Source: Caulobacteraceae bacterium | Lineage (GTDB): Bacteria > Pseudomonadota > Alphaproteobacteria > Caulobacterales > Caulobacteraceae | Length of the DNA: 51,766 nucleotides | Assembly (NCBI GenBank): GCA_019247715.1 | Contig: JAFBAO010000054.1 | Coordinates: 1 to 51,766 of the forward strand | Reading direction: 5' to 3' | Shown here: piece after piece, positions 18,237-26,842 of the stretch | Layout: the number at the start of each line of letters is the position of its first letter | Numbering within the stretch: the stretch's first letter is position 1 | Made by a program: the position numbers and the translations under genes | The notes under the pieces: generated by a model | The model's input: the letters and a program-made list of their open reading frames with translations, nothing else | Database searches by the model: none | Told to the model about the DNA's origin: nothing

Positions 18237-19306
18237 GCGGCCGTCGCGGCGAGCTCGATCTCAGCCGGACCGGGCTTGAGGCGGCCGACCACGGCCGAGC
18301 GGGGAAAACCCCGGGCGCGCAGCAGGTCCATGACGGAGGCGACCACCGCCGGATCGACGGCGACCAGCAGACCGCCGCTGGTCTGCGGATCGGCGAGCAG
18401 GTCGCGCTTCCACTGAGGGAAGGCTTCTGCGCCCCGGACCGAGGCGCCGTAGCTCGCCCAGTTGCGGCCGCTGGCGCCGGTGCGTACGCCGCCCTGCGCG
18501 AGGGCGGCGGCGCCGGGAAGCGCTTGGGGCGCGTCGAGGAAGATCTCGGCCGTGAGGTCCGCGCCCCTGGCCATCTCCAGCGCGTGGCCGAGGAGGCCGA
18601 AGCCGGTCACGTCGGTCATGGCGTGCACGCCGTCGAGCTCGGCCAGTTCCGGGCCAGCGGCGTTGAGCTGGGTGGTGGACGCGACGAGCGCCGCGTAGCC
18701 GTCCGCGTCCAGGCGATCCTGCTTGAAGGCGGCGCTCAAGATCCCGACGCCGAGCGCCTTGGTAAGGATCAGCGCATCGCCCGGCCGGCCGGTGCGGTTG
18801 GTGAGGATCCGGTCCGGCCGCACAAGGCCGATGGCCGCCAGTCCGTAGATCGGCTCGCCCGAGTCGATGGAGTGGCCGCCGGCCACCGGGATCCCCGCCG
18901 CCGCGCACACTGCGGCGCCGCCCGCCAGGATCGCGCCGATGGTCTCGGGCGGCAGGACGTTGATGGGCATACCGACGATGGCGAGCGCGAACAGCGGCCG
19001 CGCGCCCATGGCGTAGATGTCGGAGAGGGCGTTGGCCGCGGCGATGCGGCCGAAATCGAAAGGGTCGTCCACCACCGGCATGAAGAAGTCCGTGGTGGCG
19101 ACGATGGCCTGGGCATCGTTCAGCCTCCAGACCGCCGCGTCGTCGCAGGTCTCCACCCCCACCAGCAGGTCGGCGAACGCCCCGGCGGCGGGGGTCTTGG
19201 CCATGATCTCCTGCAGCAGGGCCGGGGCTATCTTGCACCCGCACCCGCCCCCGTGCGCTAGGCTGGTCAACCGCACGGGCTTCGGCGTCGCGTTCGCATC
19301 GTCCAT
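18233..19306 (-). CDS. selD: Selenide, water dikinase (selenophosphate synthase)
   Basis: 357 residues. It makes selenophosphate from selenide and ATP. The catalytic loop is HGGGCGCK, with Cys22 and Lys25 aligned to Cys17 and Lys20 of the E. coli enzyme; the codon is TGC, so this is the cysteine form, not a selenoprotein. The ATP-binding glycine-rich segments and the C-terminal DPQTSGGLLVAVDP motif are present. I chose the ATG that starts just before the catalytic loop; the open frame runs further upstream without family similarity. It is divergent from mnmH, which uses its product. Confidence 0.96.
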   Translation of the reverse strand: MDDANATPKPVRLTSLAHGGGCGCKIAPALLQEIMAKTPAAGAFADLLVGVETCDDAAVWRLNDAQAIVATTDFFMPVVDDPFDFGRIAAANALSDIYAMGARPLFALAIVGMPINVLPPETIGAILAGGAAVCAAAGIPVAGGHSIDSGEPIYGLAAIGLVRPDRILTNRTGRPGDALILTKALGVGILSAAFKQDRLDADGYAALVASTTQLNAAGPELAELDGVHAMTDVTGFGLLGHALEMARGADLTAEIFLDAPQALPGAAALAQGGVRTGASGRNWASYGASVRGAEAFPQWKRDLLADPQTSGGLLVAVDPAVVASVMDLLRARGFPRSAVVGRLKPGPAEIELAATAA

Positions 19307-19378
19307 GGGGGCGCCTTGGTTCGAGGTGGGACGAGACCGGGATATATAGCAGGCCGATGAGAAGCGTCCGGTTCGAAC

Positions 19379-20446
19379 ATGGCTGAGATCAGGGCGGCGC
19401 CCGACGCCGAGCCGGCGACGCTCGGGGCCTTCGAGGTGATCATCGACGCACGCAGTCCCAGCGAGTTCGCAACCGACCATATCCCAGGCGCGGTGAGCCT
19501 GCCGGTGCTGAACGACGCCGAGCGGGCCGAGGTGGGGAGGATCTACGTGCAGGAATCGCGCTTCAAGGCCCGGCGCGTCGGCGGGGCCTATGTGGCCGCC
19601 AATGTCGCCCGGCACCTGGAGACGGCGATGGCCGACTGGCCGCCGGCGCTGCGACCGCTCGTCTATTGCTGGCGGGGCGGCATGCGGTCCAACTCCATGG
19701 CGGTGATCCTGGCCGAGGTCGGCTGGCGAACAAGCGTGCTGGCCGGCGGCTATCGGACCTATCGGCGCCGCGTGTCGCGGCGGCTCTACGACGACGAGCC
19801 GGTCCGGAACGTCGTCCTTCTCGAAGGCCTCACCGGCGCCGGCAAGACCGAGGTGCTGGCCCGCCTGGCGGCCGAGGGCGTGCAGACCCTCGACCTCGAA
19901 GGGCTCGCCGCGCACCGTGGCTCCCTGTTCGGCGCCCTGGCCGGGCGCGTCCAGCCCGGCCAGAAGGCGTTCGAGAGCCGGCTGCTGGGCGCCCTCGATC
20001 GGCTGGATCCGGCTCGGCCGGTGGTGGTGGAGGCCGAGTCGAGCAAGATCGGCGAGCTGATCCTGCCGCCGGCGCTCTGGAAGGCCATGCAGGGCGCCCC
20101 GCGCATCGCCCTATTGGCGCCCGCCGAGGCGCGCGCCCGGCGTCTGGCGCAGATCTACGTCGCCGATCTCGACCTCGAGGCCCTGCCTGACGTGCTTGCG
20201 CGCCTCGATGACCGCATCGGCAAGAAGCGCGCCCTGGCCTGGGCGGCGCTGGCGCGCGCGGGCGAACTGGAGGCCCTGGCCGCCGAGCTGATCGAGGCCC
20301 ACTACGACCCGGCCTACCGCCGTTCGCTGCGCAAGGCGGCGGGCCCGCTGCTGGGCGAGGTGAGACTGACCTGGCTCGGCCCCGAGGCGTTCGCCGAAGC
20401 CGCCGCTCAGGCCGTGCAGATTCTCGCCGGTCGGCGGACCTCGTAA
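19379..20446 (+). CDS. mnmH: tRNA 2-selenouridine synthase
   Basis: 355 residues (also called SelU or YbbB). It replaces sulfur by selenium in 2-thiouridine at the tRNA wobble position using selenophosphate. The N-terminal rhodanese domain has the active-site Cys97 in YCWRGGMRS, the same number as in E. coli. The C-terminal half has a P-loop EGLTGAGKT (149-157). The divergent selD gene 72 bases away makes the substrate. A GATATATAGC stretch between them could serve as a -10 element for either gene. No selA or selB is seen, so selenium use in this window is for tRNA only. Confidence 0.96.
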   Translation: MAEIRAAPDAEPATLGAFEVIIDARSPSEFATDHIPGAVSLPVLNDAERAEVGRIYVQESRFKARRVGGAYVAANVARHLETAMADWPPALRPLVYCWRGGMRSNSMAVILAEVGWRTSVLAGGYRTYRRRVSRRLYDDEPVRNVVLLEGLTGAGKTEVLARLAAEGVQTLDLEGLAAHRGSLFGALAGRVQPGQKAFESRLLGALDRLDPARPVVVEAESSKIGELILPPALWKAMQGAPRIALLAPAEARARRLAQIYVADLDLEALPDVLARLDDRIGKKRALAWAALARAGELEALAAELIEAHYDPAYRRSLRKAAGPLLGEVRLTWLGPEAFAEAAAQAVQILAGRRTS

Positions 20447-20528
20447 CAGCGCGCCCAGCGACTTTCGTCCCGCGACGCCGCTCCCGCCCTCCCTTGCCTC
20501 CGGGCTCCGGGCCGCCTACCCGAAGGTC

Positions 20529-22052
20529 ATGGCCTCCGCACGGGACGTCGCCAACCGGCTGCCGATCACCGCCGCCCTGGTGCTGGGCTCGCTGCTGGTC
20601 GCCATGGACGTGACCATCGCCAACGTTTCCCTGCCCCACATGCAGGGGAGCTTCTCGGCCTCCCAGGAACAGACCGCCTGGGTGCTTACCTCCTACATCG
20701 TGGCCACCGCCGTCATGATCCCCATGAGCGGCTGGCTCGCCGCGCGCCTGGGCTTCAAGCGGGTCTTCCTGGTCTCCGTCGGCGGCTTCATCGCCGCCTC
20801 GATCCTTTGCGGCGCGTCCACCAGCCTCCTGGAGATCGTGGCCTTCCGGTTCCTGCAGGGCCTTTGCGGCGCCCCGATCCTGCCGCTCGGACAGGCGGTG
20901 ATGCTGGACCTCTATGACAGACGCCAGATCGGTCAGGTGATGGCGGTGTCGGGGATGACGATGCTGGTGGCGCCGATCGCCGGCCCGGTAGTGGGAGGAT
21001 GGCTGACCGACAATCTGTCGTGGCGCTGGGTGTTCTTCGTCAACCTGCCGGTGGGTCTGGTCTCCTTCGCCGGCGTCTGGCTCTACCTCGATCGCGGCCC
21101 CCACATCCCCACAAGGCCTTTCGACTTCCTGGGGTTCGGCGCGCTCGCCGTCTTCATGGTGGCGCTGCAGCTCATGTTGGACCGGGGCTCGACGCTGGAC
21201 TGGTTCTCGTCCGCCGAGATCCGCATCGAAGCGGTCTGCGCCGCCATCGCCCTCTGGATCTTCGCCGTGCAGACGCTGGCGGGGCGCCACCCGTTTCTCG
21301 ACCGGGCCCTCGCCATCGACCGCAACTTCGTGGCGGGCAACATCTTCACCGCCATCCAGGGGCTGCTGCTGTTCTCCACCCTCGCCCTGCAGCCGCCCCT
21401 GATGCAGGGCCTGATGGGCTACAGCGTGCTCGGCGCGGGCCTGGTGATGGCCCCGCGCGGGGTGGGGTCTTTCGTCGCCATGATGGCAGCCGGGCGGCTG
21501 GTGAACCGGGTGGACACCCGGCTGATCATTTTCATCGGCCTAGCCCTCATCGCCACGGCGATGCTGCAGATGACCCATTTCGACCTCTCCATGGACGCCG
21601 GCCCCTTCATCGTGGCCGGGATCGTCCAGGGGCTCGGCCTGGGCCTGCTGATGGTGCCGATCAACGTGCTCGCCTTCGCGACCCTGTCGCCCGGCCTGAG
21701 GGCTGACGGCGCGGCCGTCCTTTCGCTGATGCGCAACCTCGGTCAGAGCATCGGCATCTCGCTGAGCGAGGCGGTGTTCATCAACCGGCTCGCCGTCGCG
21801 CACAGCGACCTTGCGGCCCAGGTCCAGCCTTCGAGCCCGGTCCTCCGCGCAGGCCTGCCCGCGGCGATGAGCCCCGGGACCGCGGCCGGCCTGGCGCGGC
21901 TGGAGGGCGAGGTGACCCGCCAGGCCGCCATGATCGGCTATGTCGACGTCTTCCGCCTCGGACTGATCGCGGCGGTGGCGATCATGCCGCTGGTCTTCGT
22001 CCTCAGGCCCCCGAAACAGGTGACCACCCTGGTCGAGGTCGCGCCGGATTAG
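20529..22052 (+). CDS. DHA2-family MFS drug/proton antiporter (EmrB/QacA type), paralog B
   Basis: 507 residues, about 14 helices, with the DHA2 hallmarks [17 protein letters not shown] and WVLTSYIVATAVM. It has the same length as the pump at 12862-14385 and is close to identical over long stretches (for example HMQGSF, the GGWLTDNLSWRWVF region, the PINVLAFATLSPGL segment). The untranslated leaders also match, so it is an intrachromosomal duplicate. It starts 82 bases after mnmH. Substrate unknown; no adaptor gene is adjacent. Confidence 0.95.
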   Translation: MASARDVANRLPITAALVLGSLLVAMDVTIANVSLPHMQGSFSASQEQTAWVLTSYIVATAVMIPMSGWLAARLGFKRVFLVSVGGFIAASILCGASTSLLEIVAFRFLQGLCGAPILPLGQAVMLDLYDRRQIGQVMAVSGMTMLVAPIAGPVVGGWLTDNLSWRWVFFVNLPVGLVSFAGVWLYLDRGPHIPTRPFDFLGFGALAVFMVALQLMLDRGSTLDWFSSAEIRIEAVCAAIALWIFAVQTLAGRHPFLDRALAIDRNFVAGNIFTAIQGLLLFSTLALQPPLMQGLMGYSVLGAGLVMAPRGVGSFVAMMAAGRLVNRVDTRLIIFIGLALIATAMLQMTHFDLSMDAGPFIVAGIVQGLGLGLLMVPINVLAFATLSPGLRADGAAVLSLMRNLGQSIGISLSEAVFINRLAVAHSDLAAQVQPSSPVLRAGLPAAMSPGTAAGLARLEGEVTRQAAMIGYVDVFRLGLIAAVAIMPLVFVLRPPKQVTTLVEVAPD

Positions 22053-22061
22053 GCCGTCCGA

Positions 22062-22682
22062 TCAGTCCTTGCCCTTCGGGCACCGGGGCGCGGGCAGGCG
22101 CATGGCGTCGGCGATGACGCTGCGCAGGCGGCAGGAGTAGCGCTGCTCATAGGTTCCCTCGGCCATCAGGAAGCGGATCGCCGGGGCCTGGCAACGCATC
22201 TGCTCCTCGATGAGAAAACGCCAACGCGGGTCGTGGGGGGCCATTTCGAGGATCTGCTCGTCGGTGGTGATGAGCTGCTGGCCGTAGACCGCGTAGCGGT
22301 CCTTGTAGGCGCCGCCGGTGGGCGATTTCGGGTCCGGCATGGTCATCAGCGCGTGGAACTTCTGGGGGGTGTTGGGGCAAGCGAACTCGGGGTTGGCGAG
22401 GGTGGTCTCGATGAGGGCGTTCCAGCTGACGTAGGTGGAGTTCATCACCTGCAGGGCGCGCGCGTCCTTGAGCTGGCTCACCCCGATGAACACCGCCGCC
22501 ACCGCGGTGATCGCGGTGATCACCGCCGAGGCGCCGCCCACCAGGGCCCAGAACTCCACCGAGCCGATGATCAGATGCCAGGTCCGGGACGGCGCCTCCA
22601 CCGAGATCTCGACCCGCTGGTCCGGATCGGCGATCGCCTCGCTCAGGCTCTCTTCCCCCGCCTCGCGCGCGTCCCCGTCCAT
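22062..22682 (-). CDS. Single-pass membrane protein of unknown function
   Basis: 206 residues from the ATG at 22682, which has a GGGGGGC stretch upstream; the frame is open further but lacks a better start. An acidic N-terminal tail (about 45 residues) is followed by one or two membrane helices (SVEFWALVGGASAVITAITAVAAVFIG, about 60-86). A cytoplasmic or periplasmic domain follows with several Cys and a Trp-Arg motif (DPRWRFLIEEQMRC). I do not recognise the family. It converges on the DHA2 pump gene with nine bases between stops. Confidence 0.75.
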   Translation of the reverse strand: MDGDAREAGEESLSEAIADPDQRVEISVEAPSRTWHLIIGSVEFWALVGGASAVITAITAVAAVFIGVSQLKDARALQVMNSTYVSWNALIETTLANPEFACPNTPQKFHALMTMPDPKSPTGGAYKDRYAVYGQQLITTDEQILEMAPHDPRWRFLIEEQMRCQAPAIRFLMAEGTYEQRYSCRLRSVIADAMRLPAPRCPKGKD

Positions 22683-22864
22683 GTGCGCCCCCCGTGCGTC
22701 CTGGGAAATGTAGCCCGAGGCCGGGCCCACGGGCCAGGGGCCCGCGGCGGCTCCATTCGCGCTCCGAAACCCCGCGGGTGAGGGTTTCGCCGGATCAAAC
22801 ACGCCCCGGCGCGGGTCCTAGTCTGGCCTGCGGCGCGCGACGCGACGCGAAATCGCGAGACACG

Positions 22865-23323
22865 ATGGCCAACCAAATCAAGATTCTGGGCGTCCTGGCG
22901 CTCGCAACGACGCTGGCCGCCACGGCGGCCGGCGCCCAGCAGCACGTCTATCCCCTGCGCGGCCAGAGCCACGCCAAGCAGCACAAGGACGAGGTCCATT
23001 GTTCCCAATGGGCGCGCTCGCAGAGCGGCTACGACCCGGCCCATCCGCCGGTGGTCGCCCAGGCCCAGCCCGCCCCGGTGACCGGCAGCGGATCGCGGGC
23101 GCGCGGCGCGGCGGCGGGCGCTCTCTTCGGAGCGATCGGCGGCAACGCTGGGGCTGGCGCGGCCGTAGGCGCGGTGGCCGGCGGCGTCACCCGGCGCGTC
23201 CGCAACGCCAACGCCGCCCATGCGCAGAACGCCGCCAACGCGCAGCACGTCGCCGATCTGGAGGCCTCTTACTATCGCGCCCGGCGGGCCTGCCTCAGCG
23301 GCCGCGGCTACAGCGTCGAGTGA
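22865..23323 (+). CDS. Exported glycine-zipper family protein
   Basis: 152 residues. An N-terminal signal peptide (cleaved around AGAQQ) is followed by a Tyr/His/Gln-rich segment. A glycine-zipper stretch comes next (GAAAGALFGAIGGNAGAGAAVGAVAGG, about 82-108), then an Ala/Asn/His-rich helix and a Cys-containing tail. Glycine-zipper proteins sit in or on the outer membrane and are often stress-related. Function unknown. It is divergent from the 22062-22682 gene with 182 bases between the starts. Confidence 0.8.
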   Translation: MANQIKILGVLALATTLAATAAGAQQHVYPLRGQSHAKQHKDEVHCSQWARSQSGYDPAHPPVVAQAQPAPVTGSGSRARGAAAGALFGAIGGNAGAGAAVGAVAGGVTRRVRNANAAHAQNAANAQHVADLEASYYRARRACLSGRGYSVE

Positions 23324-23466
23324 GTGTCCGCGACGGCGAGCGCGCGGTCATGCCCGGATGGTAGCGGCACGTAAGCGGACCACGCCGGGGTGGCTGAGCT
23401 TCGCCCGGCCCCTCGCTCCCACCGGCGCCCGAGTTCCCTGCGGCTGGCAGCGCCTCCCTGCGCTGG

Positions 23467-23605
23467 CGCCCGGCTGCGCGAGGCCGGCGCCCGGTTCCGC
23501 AACGACATCCTCGAAGGTCCGGGCGGCAAGCAGGTGCTGCTCGAAGACCCCAGCGGCAACGTGGTGGAACTCTTCCAGCGGGCCGCCTTGGCCGCGCCGG
23601 GGTGA
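23467..23605 (+). pseudogene. Remnant of a VOC-superfamily (glyoxalase-like) gene
   Basis: Only the C-terminal beta-alpha module is recognisable: LREAGARFRNDILEGPGGKQ followed by the VLLEDPSGNVVELF motif with the metal-ligand Glu. The N-terminal module and its His are missing; upstream DNA reads as unrelated low-complexity codons. The open frame that contains it starts at 23390 but gives no family similarity before 23467. Most likely a decayed gene rather than an expressed protein. Confidence 0.62.
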
Positions 23606-23609
23606 GGCC

Positions 23610-24146
23610 TCAAGCTGGAACGCCGACACTGCGAGCGACCGCATCTGGCCGCAGGCGTTCATGGCAAATGGTTATGAAAGTCTGCTCGTCACCGGGGCGT
23701 GAGAAGAACCGTCGCGGTAAAATGTAGGCGGCGCCTTCCGCGAAGATTATCCAGTAGGGACCGTCTCGGTTGATTTCGCTTATTGCCGTCCACGGCAGCG
23801 TAGCAGTCCATCCTGGACACTTCATAAGTAGACCATCGTCGGCGACGCGGAACACAGTCGGGGTGGGATCGGGGGTTCCGCGCGCAACCCAGGCGTGGCG
23901 AATGGCGGAGCGGCACCAGCGCGGGTAGATCGCAATCGTAAGCCACACGAGGGCCACCCACAGGAAGAGGGCCGGCTTGCCCGCAGAAGACCACCGCGCT
24001 GCCGCCATGACAGCAAGGATCCCGCCTGCGGCCAGGCCCGCCCACACTCCAGGAAGAACGAACCGTCGACGCCCAAGGAGCCGCTTGCGAATAAAGGGGC
24101 CCATCGCTGCTCCCTCTCCGATCCTTAGATCGCCCGCAATTTCCAT
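23610..24146 (-). CDS. Two-helix membrane protein with YcxB/PH-like C-terminal domain
   Basis: 178 residues. The ATG at 24146 is chosen because CGGAGG lies nine bases upstream; upstream TTG/GTG codons lack this. Two membrane helices (about 28-45 and 52-70) are followed by a basic loop. A globular part follows (TVFRVADDGLLMKCPGWTATLPWTAISEINRDGPYWIIF), with the Gly-Leu, Trp-Ser/Thr and Tyr-aromatic pattern of YcxB-like PH domains. Its base composition is visibly less GC-rich than the neighbours, which suggests a different history. It lies just downstream of the nuo block end, on the same strand as nuoF. Confidence 0.72.
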   Translation of the reverse strand: MEIAGDLRIGEGAAMGPFIRKRLLGRRRFVLPGVWAGLAAGGILAVMAAARWSSAGKPALFLWVALVWLTIAIYPRWCRSAIRHAWVARGTPDPTPTVFRVADDGLLMKCPGWTATLPWTAISEINRDGPYWIIFAEGAAYILPRRFFSRPGDEQTFITICHERLRPDAVARSVGVPA

Positions 24147-24217
24147 TTGGAAATCCTCCGACCACAACTGTTGCGATCATAGCGGAGTACATCTAACGGT
24201 GCGCTAAGGGCGAGCCC

Positions 24218-25531
24218 CTACTCCGCCGCCAGGGTCGCGCCCTGAACGTGGGGCTTGCGGGCGCGGTAGTGGGCGATGCGTTCCTCCACCTCGGCGCGGA
24301 AGTGGCGGAAGAGGCCCTGGATCGGCCAGGCGGCGGCGTCGCCCAGGGCGCAGATGGTGTGGCCCTCCACCTGGCTGGCCACGTCCAGCAGAACGTCGAT
24401 CTCGGCCGGCTCGGCCTCGCCGGAGACCATCCGCTCCATCACCCGCCACATCCACCCGGTGCCCTCCCGGCAAGGGGTGCACTGGCCGCAGCTCTCGTGC
24501 TTGAAGAAATAGGCCACCCGGGCGATGGCGCGCACGATGTCGGCCGAGTTGTCGATGACGATCATGGTGCCGGTGCCGAGGCCGGACTTCAGCTCCTTGA
24601 GGCTGTCGAAGTCCATCAGCGCCGTCTCGGCCTCGTGGGCCGGGATCACCGGCATGGAGACCCCTCCCGGGATCACCGCCTTGAGGTTCCCCCAGCCCCC
24701 GCGCACGCCGCCGAAGTGCTCGTCGATGAGCTGGCGCATGGGGATCGACATGGTCTCCTCGACCACGCAGGGCTTGTTCACGTGGCCCGAGGCGCTGAAG
24801 AGCTTGACCCCGGTGTTGTTGGGCCGCCCGAAGCCCGCGAACCAGCCCGCGCCCCGGCGCAGGATCTCCGGCGTCACCGAGATCGACTCGACGTTGTTCA
24901 CGGTGGTGGGGCAGCCGTAGACCCCGGAGCCGGCCGGGAACGGCGGTTTCAGGCGCGGCTGGCCCTTCTTGCCCTCCAGGCTCTCGAGCAGGGCCATCTC
25001 GTCGCCGCAGATGTAGGCGCCGCCGCCGTGCGTCACCCGGATCTCGCAGTCCCAGCCGAGCTTGTTGCCCTTGCCCACCAGGCCGGCCTCGCGGGCCTCC
25101 ACCAGGGCGGCCTCCAGACGGGCGCGCTCCAGCACGTACTCGCCGCGGATGTAGATGAAGCAGTCGTGGGCGCGCATGGCCCGGCAGGCCACCATGCAGC
25201 CCTCCAGGAGCCGGTGCGGCTCGTTGCGCAGGATCTCGCGGTCCTTGCAGGCGCCCGGCTCCGATTCGTCGGCGTTCACCACCAGGTAGTGGGGGCGCTC
25301 GCTCTCCTGCTTGGGCATGAATGTCCACTTCAGCCCGGTGACGAAGCCCGCCCCGCCGCGCCCGCGCAGGCCGGAGTTCTTGATCTGGTCGCAGATCCAT
25401 TCCGGCGTCATGGCCAGCATGGCGTCGGTCCCGTTCCAGATCCCGCGTTTCCGCGCGGCTTCGAGGCGCCAGTCCTCCAGGCCGTAGATGTTGGTGTAAA
25501 TCCGGTCCTTGTCCTCGAGCAGTCCGACCAT
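24218..25531 (-). CDS. nuoF: NADH-quinone oxidoreductase subunit F
   Basis: NADH- and FMN-binding subunit of complex I, 437 residues. FMN/NADH sites: [16 protein letters not shown] (54-69), [15 protein letters not shown] (86-100) and a GxGAYICG segment. The N3 4Fe-4S cluster motif [12 protein letters not shown] is near residues 343-354, with the fourth Cys near 391. At residues 176-178 it has GDE, where E. coli and many others have GEE. That is a conservative change in the nucleotide-binding loop. This is the last gene of the A-F block. nuoG, its usual partner, is 15 kb away. Confidence 0.97.
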   Translation of the reverse strand: MVGLLEDKDRIYTNIYGLEDWRLEAARKRGIWNGTDAMLAMTPEWICDQIKNSGLRGRGGAGFVTGLKWTFMPKQESERPHYLVVNADESEPGACKDREILRNEPHRLLEGCMVACRAMRAHDCFIYIRGEYVLERARLEAALVEAREAGLVGKGNKLGWDCEIRVTHGGGAYICGDEMALLESLEGKKGQPRLKPPFPAGSGVYGCPTTVNNVESISVTPEILRRGAGWFAGFGRPNNTGVKLFSASGHVNKPCVVEETMSIPMRQLIDEHFGGVRGGWGNLKAVIPGGVSMPVIPAHEAETALMDFDSLKELKSGLGTGTMIVIDNSADIVRAIARVAYFFKHESCGQCTPCREGTGWMWRVMERMVSGEAEPAEIDVLLDVASQVEGHTICALGDAAAWPIQGLFRHFRAEVEERIAHYRARKPHVQGATLAAE

Positions 25532-25534
25532 GGC

Positions 25535-25801
25535 TCAACCGTTGGCGTCGAAGGGATGGGCGCGCACCCAGAGGCGCCGCCGGAGAATGGCGTAGGCGAA
25601 GAGGCCCCAGCCGAGGGCGATGACCCCGACCCCGCTCCAGAGCAACGCCGGTTCGCCGGAGAAGCGGAAGCGGGCGAGGCTCATGAGGATCACGCCGACA
25701 AGACAGGCGACGAGCCCGGCGGTGCGCTCGCTGCGGTAGAGGCCGCGCAGGGAGTCTATGTAGGCCGCCTGCCGCTGGAGGAGCGCCGCTTCGTCGCTCA
25801 C
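25535..25801 (-). CDS. Small two-helix membrane protein in the nuo operon (second of a pair)
   Basis: 88 residues from a GTG that overlaps the upstream stop (GTGA). It is directly followed by nuoF after three bases. The N-terminal part is a helix (AALLQRQAAYIDSLRGLYRS) that could lie on the membrane. Two transmembrane helices follow (about 28-45 and 52-70) and a basic tail. Not one of the standard complex I subunits and not recognised. Tight coupling to nuoE-F suggests co-expression with complex I. Role unknown. Confidence 0.78.
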   Translation of the reverse strand: MSDEAALLQRQAAYIDSLRGLYRSERTAGLVACLVGVILMSLARFRFSGEPALLWSGVGVIALGWGLFAYAILRRRLWVRAHPFDANG

Positions 25802-26004
25802 GGCGCGTCCCTGTCGCGCCACACGCCCAGCATCAGCCAGCCGTGCGAGGCGAAGCCGGTGAGGGTGAGGGCCGCGAAGACCCACATCAGCCAGTCGAGG
25901 CGGAACGCCACCGCGCCCAGCGCCGCGGCGATCCCGAGGATCACGCAGACCGTGGTGATGGTCATGGCGACGAAATAGCGACGCCGCTGCAAAGCGAGGT
26001 TCAT
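25798..26004 (-). CDS. Small two-helix membrane protein in the nuo operon (first of a pair)
   Basis: 68 residues, MNLALQRRRYFVAMTITTVC at the start, with two transmembrane helices (about 12-33 and 38-60) separated by a short loop. It overlaps the following small membrane gene by four bases. Upstream, a hairpin repeat (26008-26164) separates it from nuoE. The pair is probably an accessory membrane module carried in the complex I operon. No family recognised. Confidence 0.76.
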   Translation of the reverse strand: MNLALQRRRYFVAMTITTVCVILGIAAALGAVAFRLDWLMWVFAALTLTGFASHGWLMLGVWRDRDAP

Positions 26005-26007
26005 GCT

Positions 26008-26164
26008 CCCTCCCCATGATGGGGAGGGAAAGACCGCGAAGCGGTCACGATGGGGGTGTGCGGGGCCGTGCGCGGGCGCTCGCGGTGAGGCGTGCGTTGA
26101 CGCGTCGGACTCCCCCACCCTGCCGATGCTGCGCATCGGCTGTCCCTCCCCATGATGGGGATGG
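26008..26164. repeat. Long CCCTCC/GGGAGG hairpin repeat, copy B
   Basis: A composite palindromic element of about 157 bp between nuoE and the small membrane genes. The same hairpin, CCCTCCCCatgatGGGGAGGG, begins it; a near copy (CCCTCCCCATGATGGGGATGG) ends it. Inner small stems GACCGCgaaGCGGTC and CCGATGctgCGCATCGG lie inside, with flanking ATGGGGGTG/CCCCCACC. It should form a strong stem in the nuo mRNA and might set the ratio of upstream (A-E) to downstream (F) gene expression. Confidence 0.78.
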
Positions 26165-26182
26165 AGGAGCGCGAGGCGAGTC

Positions 26183-26842
26183 TCACGCCGGCTCCGGGGC
26201 GTTCGGCAGCGTCTTGATCGGCTGGGCGCGGGAGCCGTCGTAGAGGGCCGGGTCCTTCAGGACCAGCGGCCCGCCCTCGGGAGAAGCCCCCTGGCGGCCG
26301 ATGGCCGAGCCGGGCGGCGGCGTCTTGCCGGCGCGGAAGTCCGCGATGATGGCCTTTAGCGCCGGGCCCGTGAGATCCTCGTAATAGTCGTCGTTGATGG
26401 CGCACATGGGGGCGTTGGAGCAGGCGCCCATGCACTCCACCTCCTCCCAGGAGAAGCGGCCGTCGGCGCTCACGTGCTCCTTGGGCCCCACTTCGGCCTT
26501 CAGCGCCGCCATCAGCTCGTCGGAGCCGCGCAGCATGCAGGGCGTGGTTCCGCAGACCTGGAAATGCGCCGTCTTTCCAACCGGCTCCAGCTGGAACATG
26601 GTGTAGAAGGTGACGCACTCCAGCACCCGGATCACCGGCATGGAGAGCATCCCCGCCACCACGTGCAGGGCGGGCTCCGGCACCCAGCCCTCCTGCTTCT
26701 GGACCAGCCACAGGAGCGCGATCACCGCCGACTGCTGGCGCCCCGGCGGGAACTTGGCGATCCACCAGCTGGCCTGCTCCAGGCTCTCGGGGCTGAAGGC
26801 GAAGGAAGTGGGCTGCTCCTGGGCGAGGCGGCGCACGCTCAC
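26183..26842 (-). CDS. nuoE: NADH-quinone oxidoreductase subunit E
   Basis: 2Fe-2S (N1a) subunit of complex I, 219 residues. Cluster ligands are in the thioredoxin-like domain: VCGTTPC and [11 protein letters not shown]. Starts at a GTG overlapping the nuoD stop (GTGA). The C-terminal tail of about 55 residues after the folded domain is rich in Gly and Pro, longer than in E. coli and of the kind seen in alphaproteobacteria. The open reading frame continues upstream, but the overlap and the family N-terminus fix the start. Confidence 0.96.
   Translation of the reverse strand: MSVRRLAQEQPTSFAFSPESLEQASWWIAKFPPGRQQSAVIALLWLVQKQEGWVPEPALHVVAGMLSMPVIRVLECVTFYTMFQLEPVGKTAHFQVCGTTPCMLRGSDELMAALKAEVGPKEHVSADGRFSWEEVECMGACSNAPMCAINDDYYEDLTGPALKAIIADFRAGKTPPPGSAIGRQGASPEGGPLVLKDPALYDGSRAQPIKTLPNAPEPA

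Noticed and set aside
19228..19260. Selenocysteine in SelD
   Set aside because: The catalytic codon reads TGC, and there is no in-frame TGA at the position.
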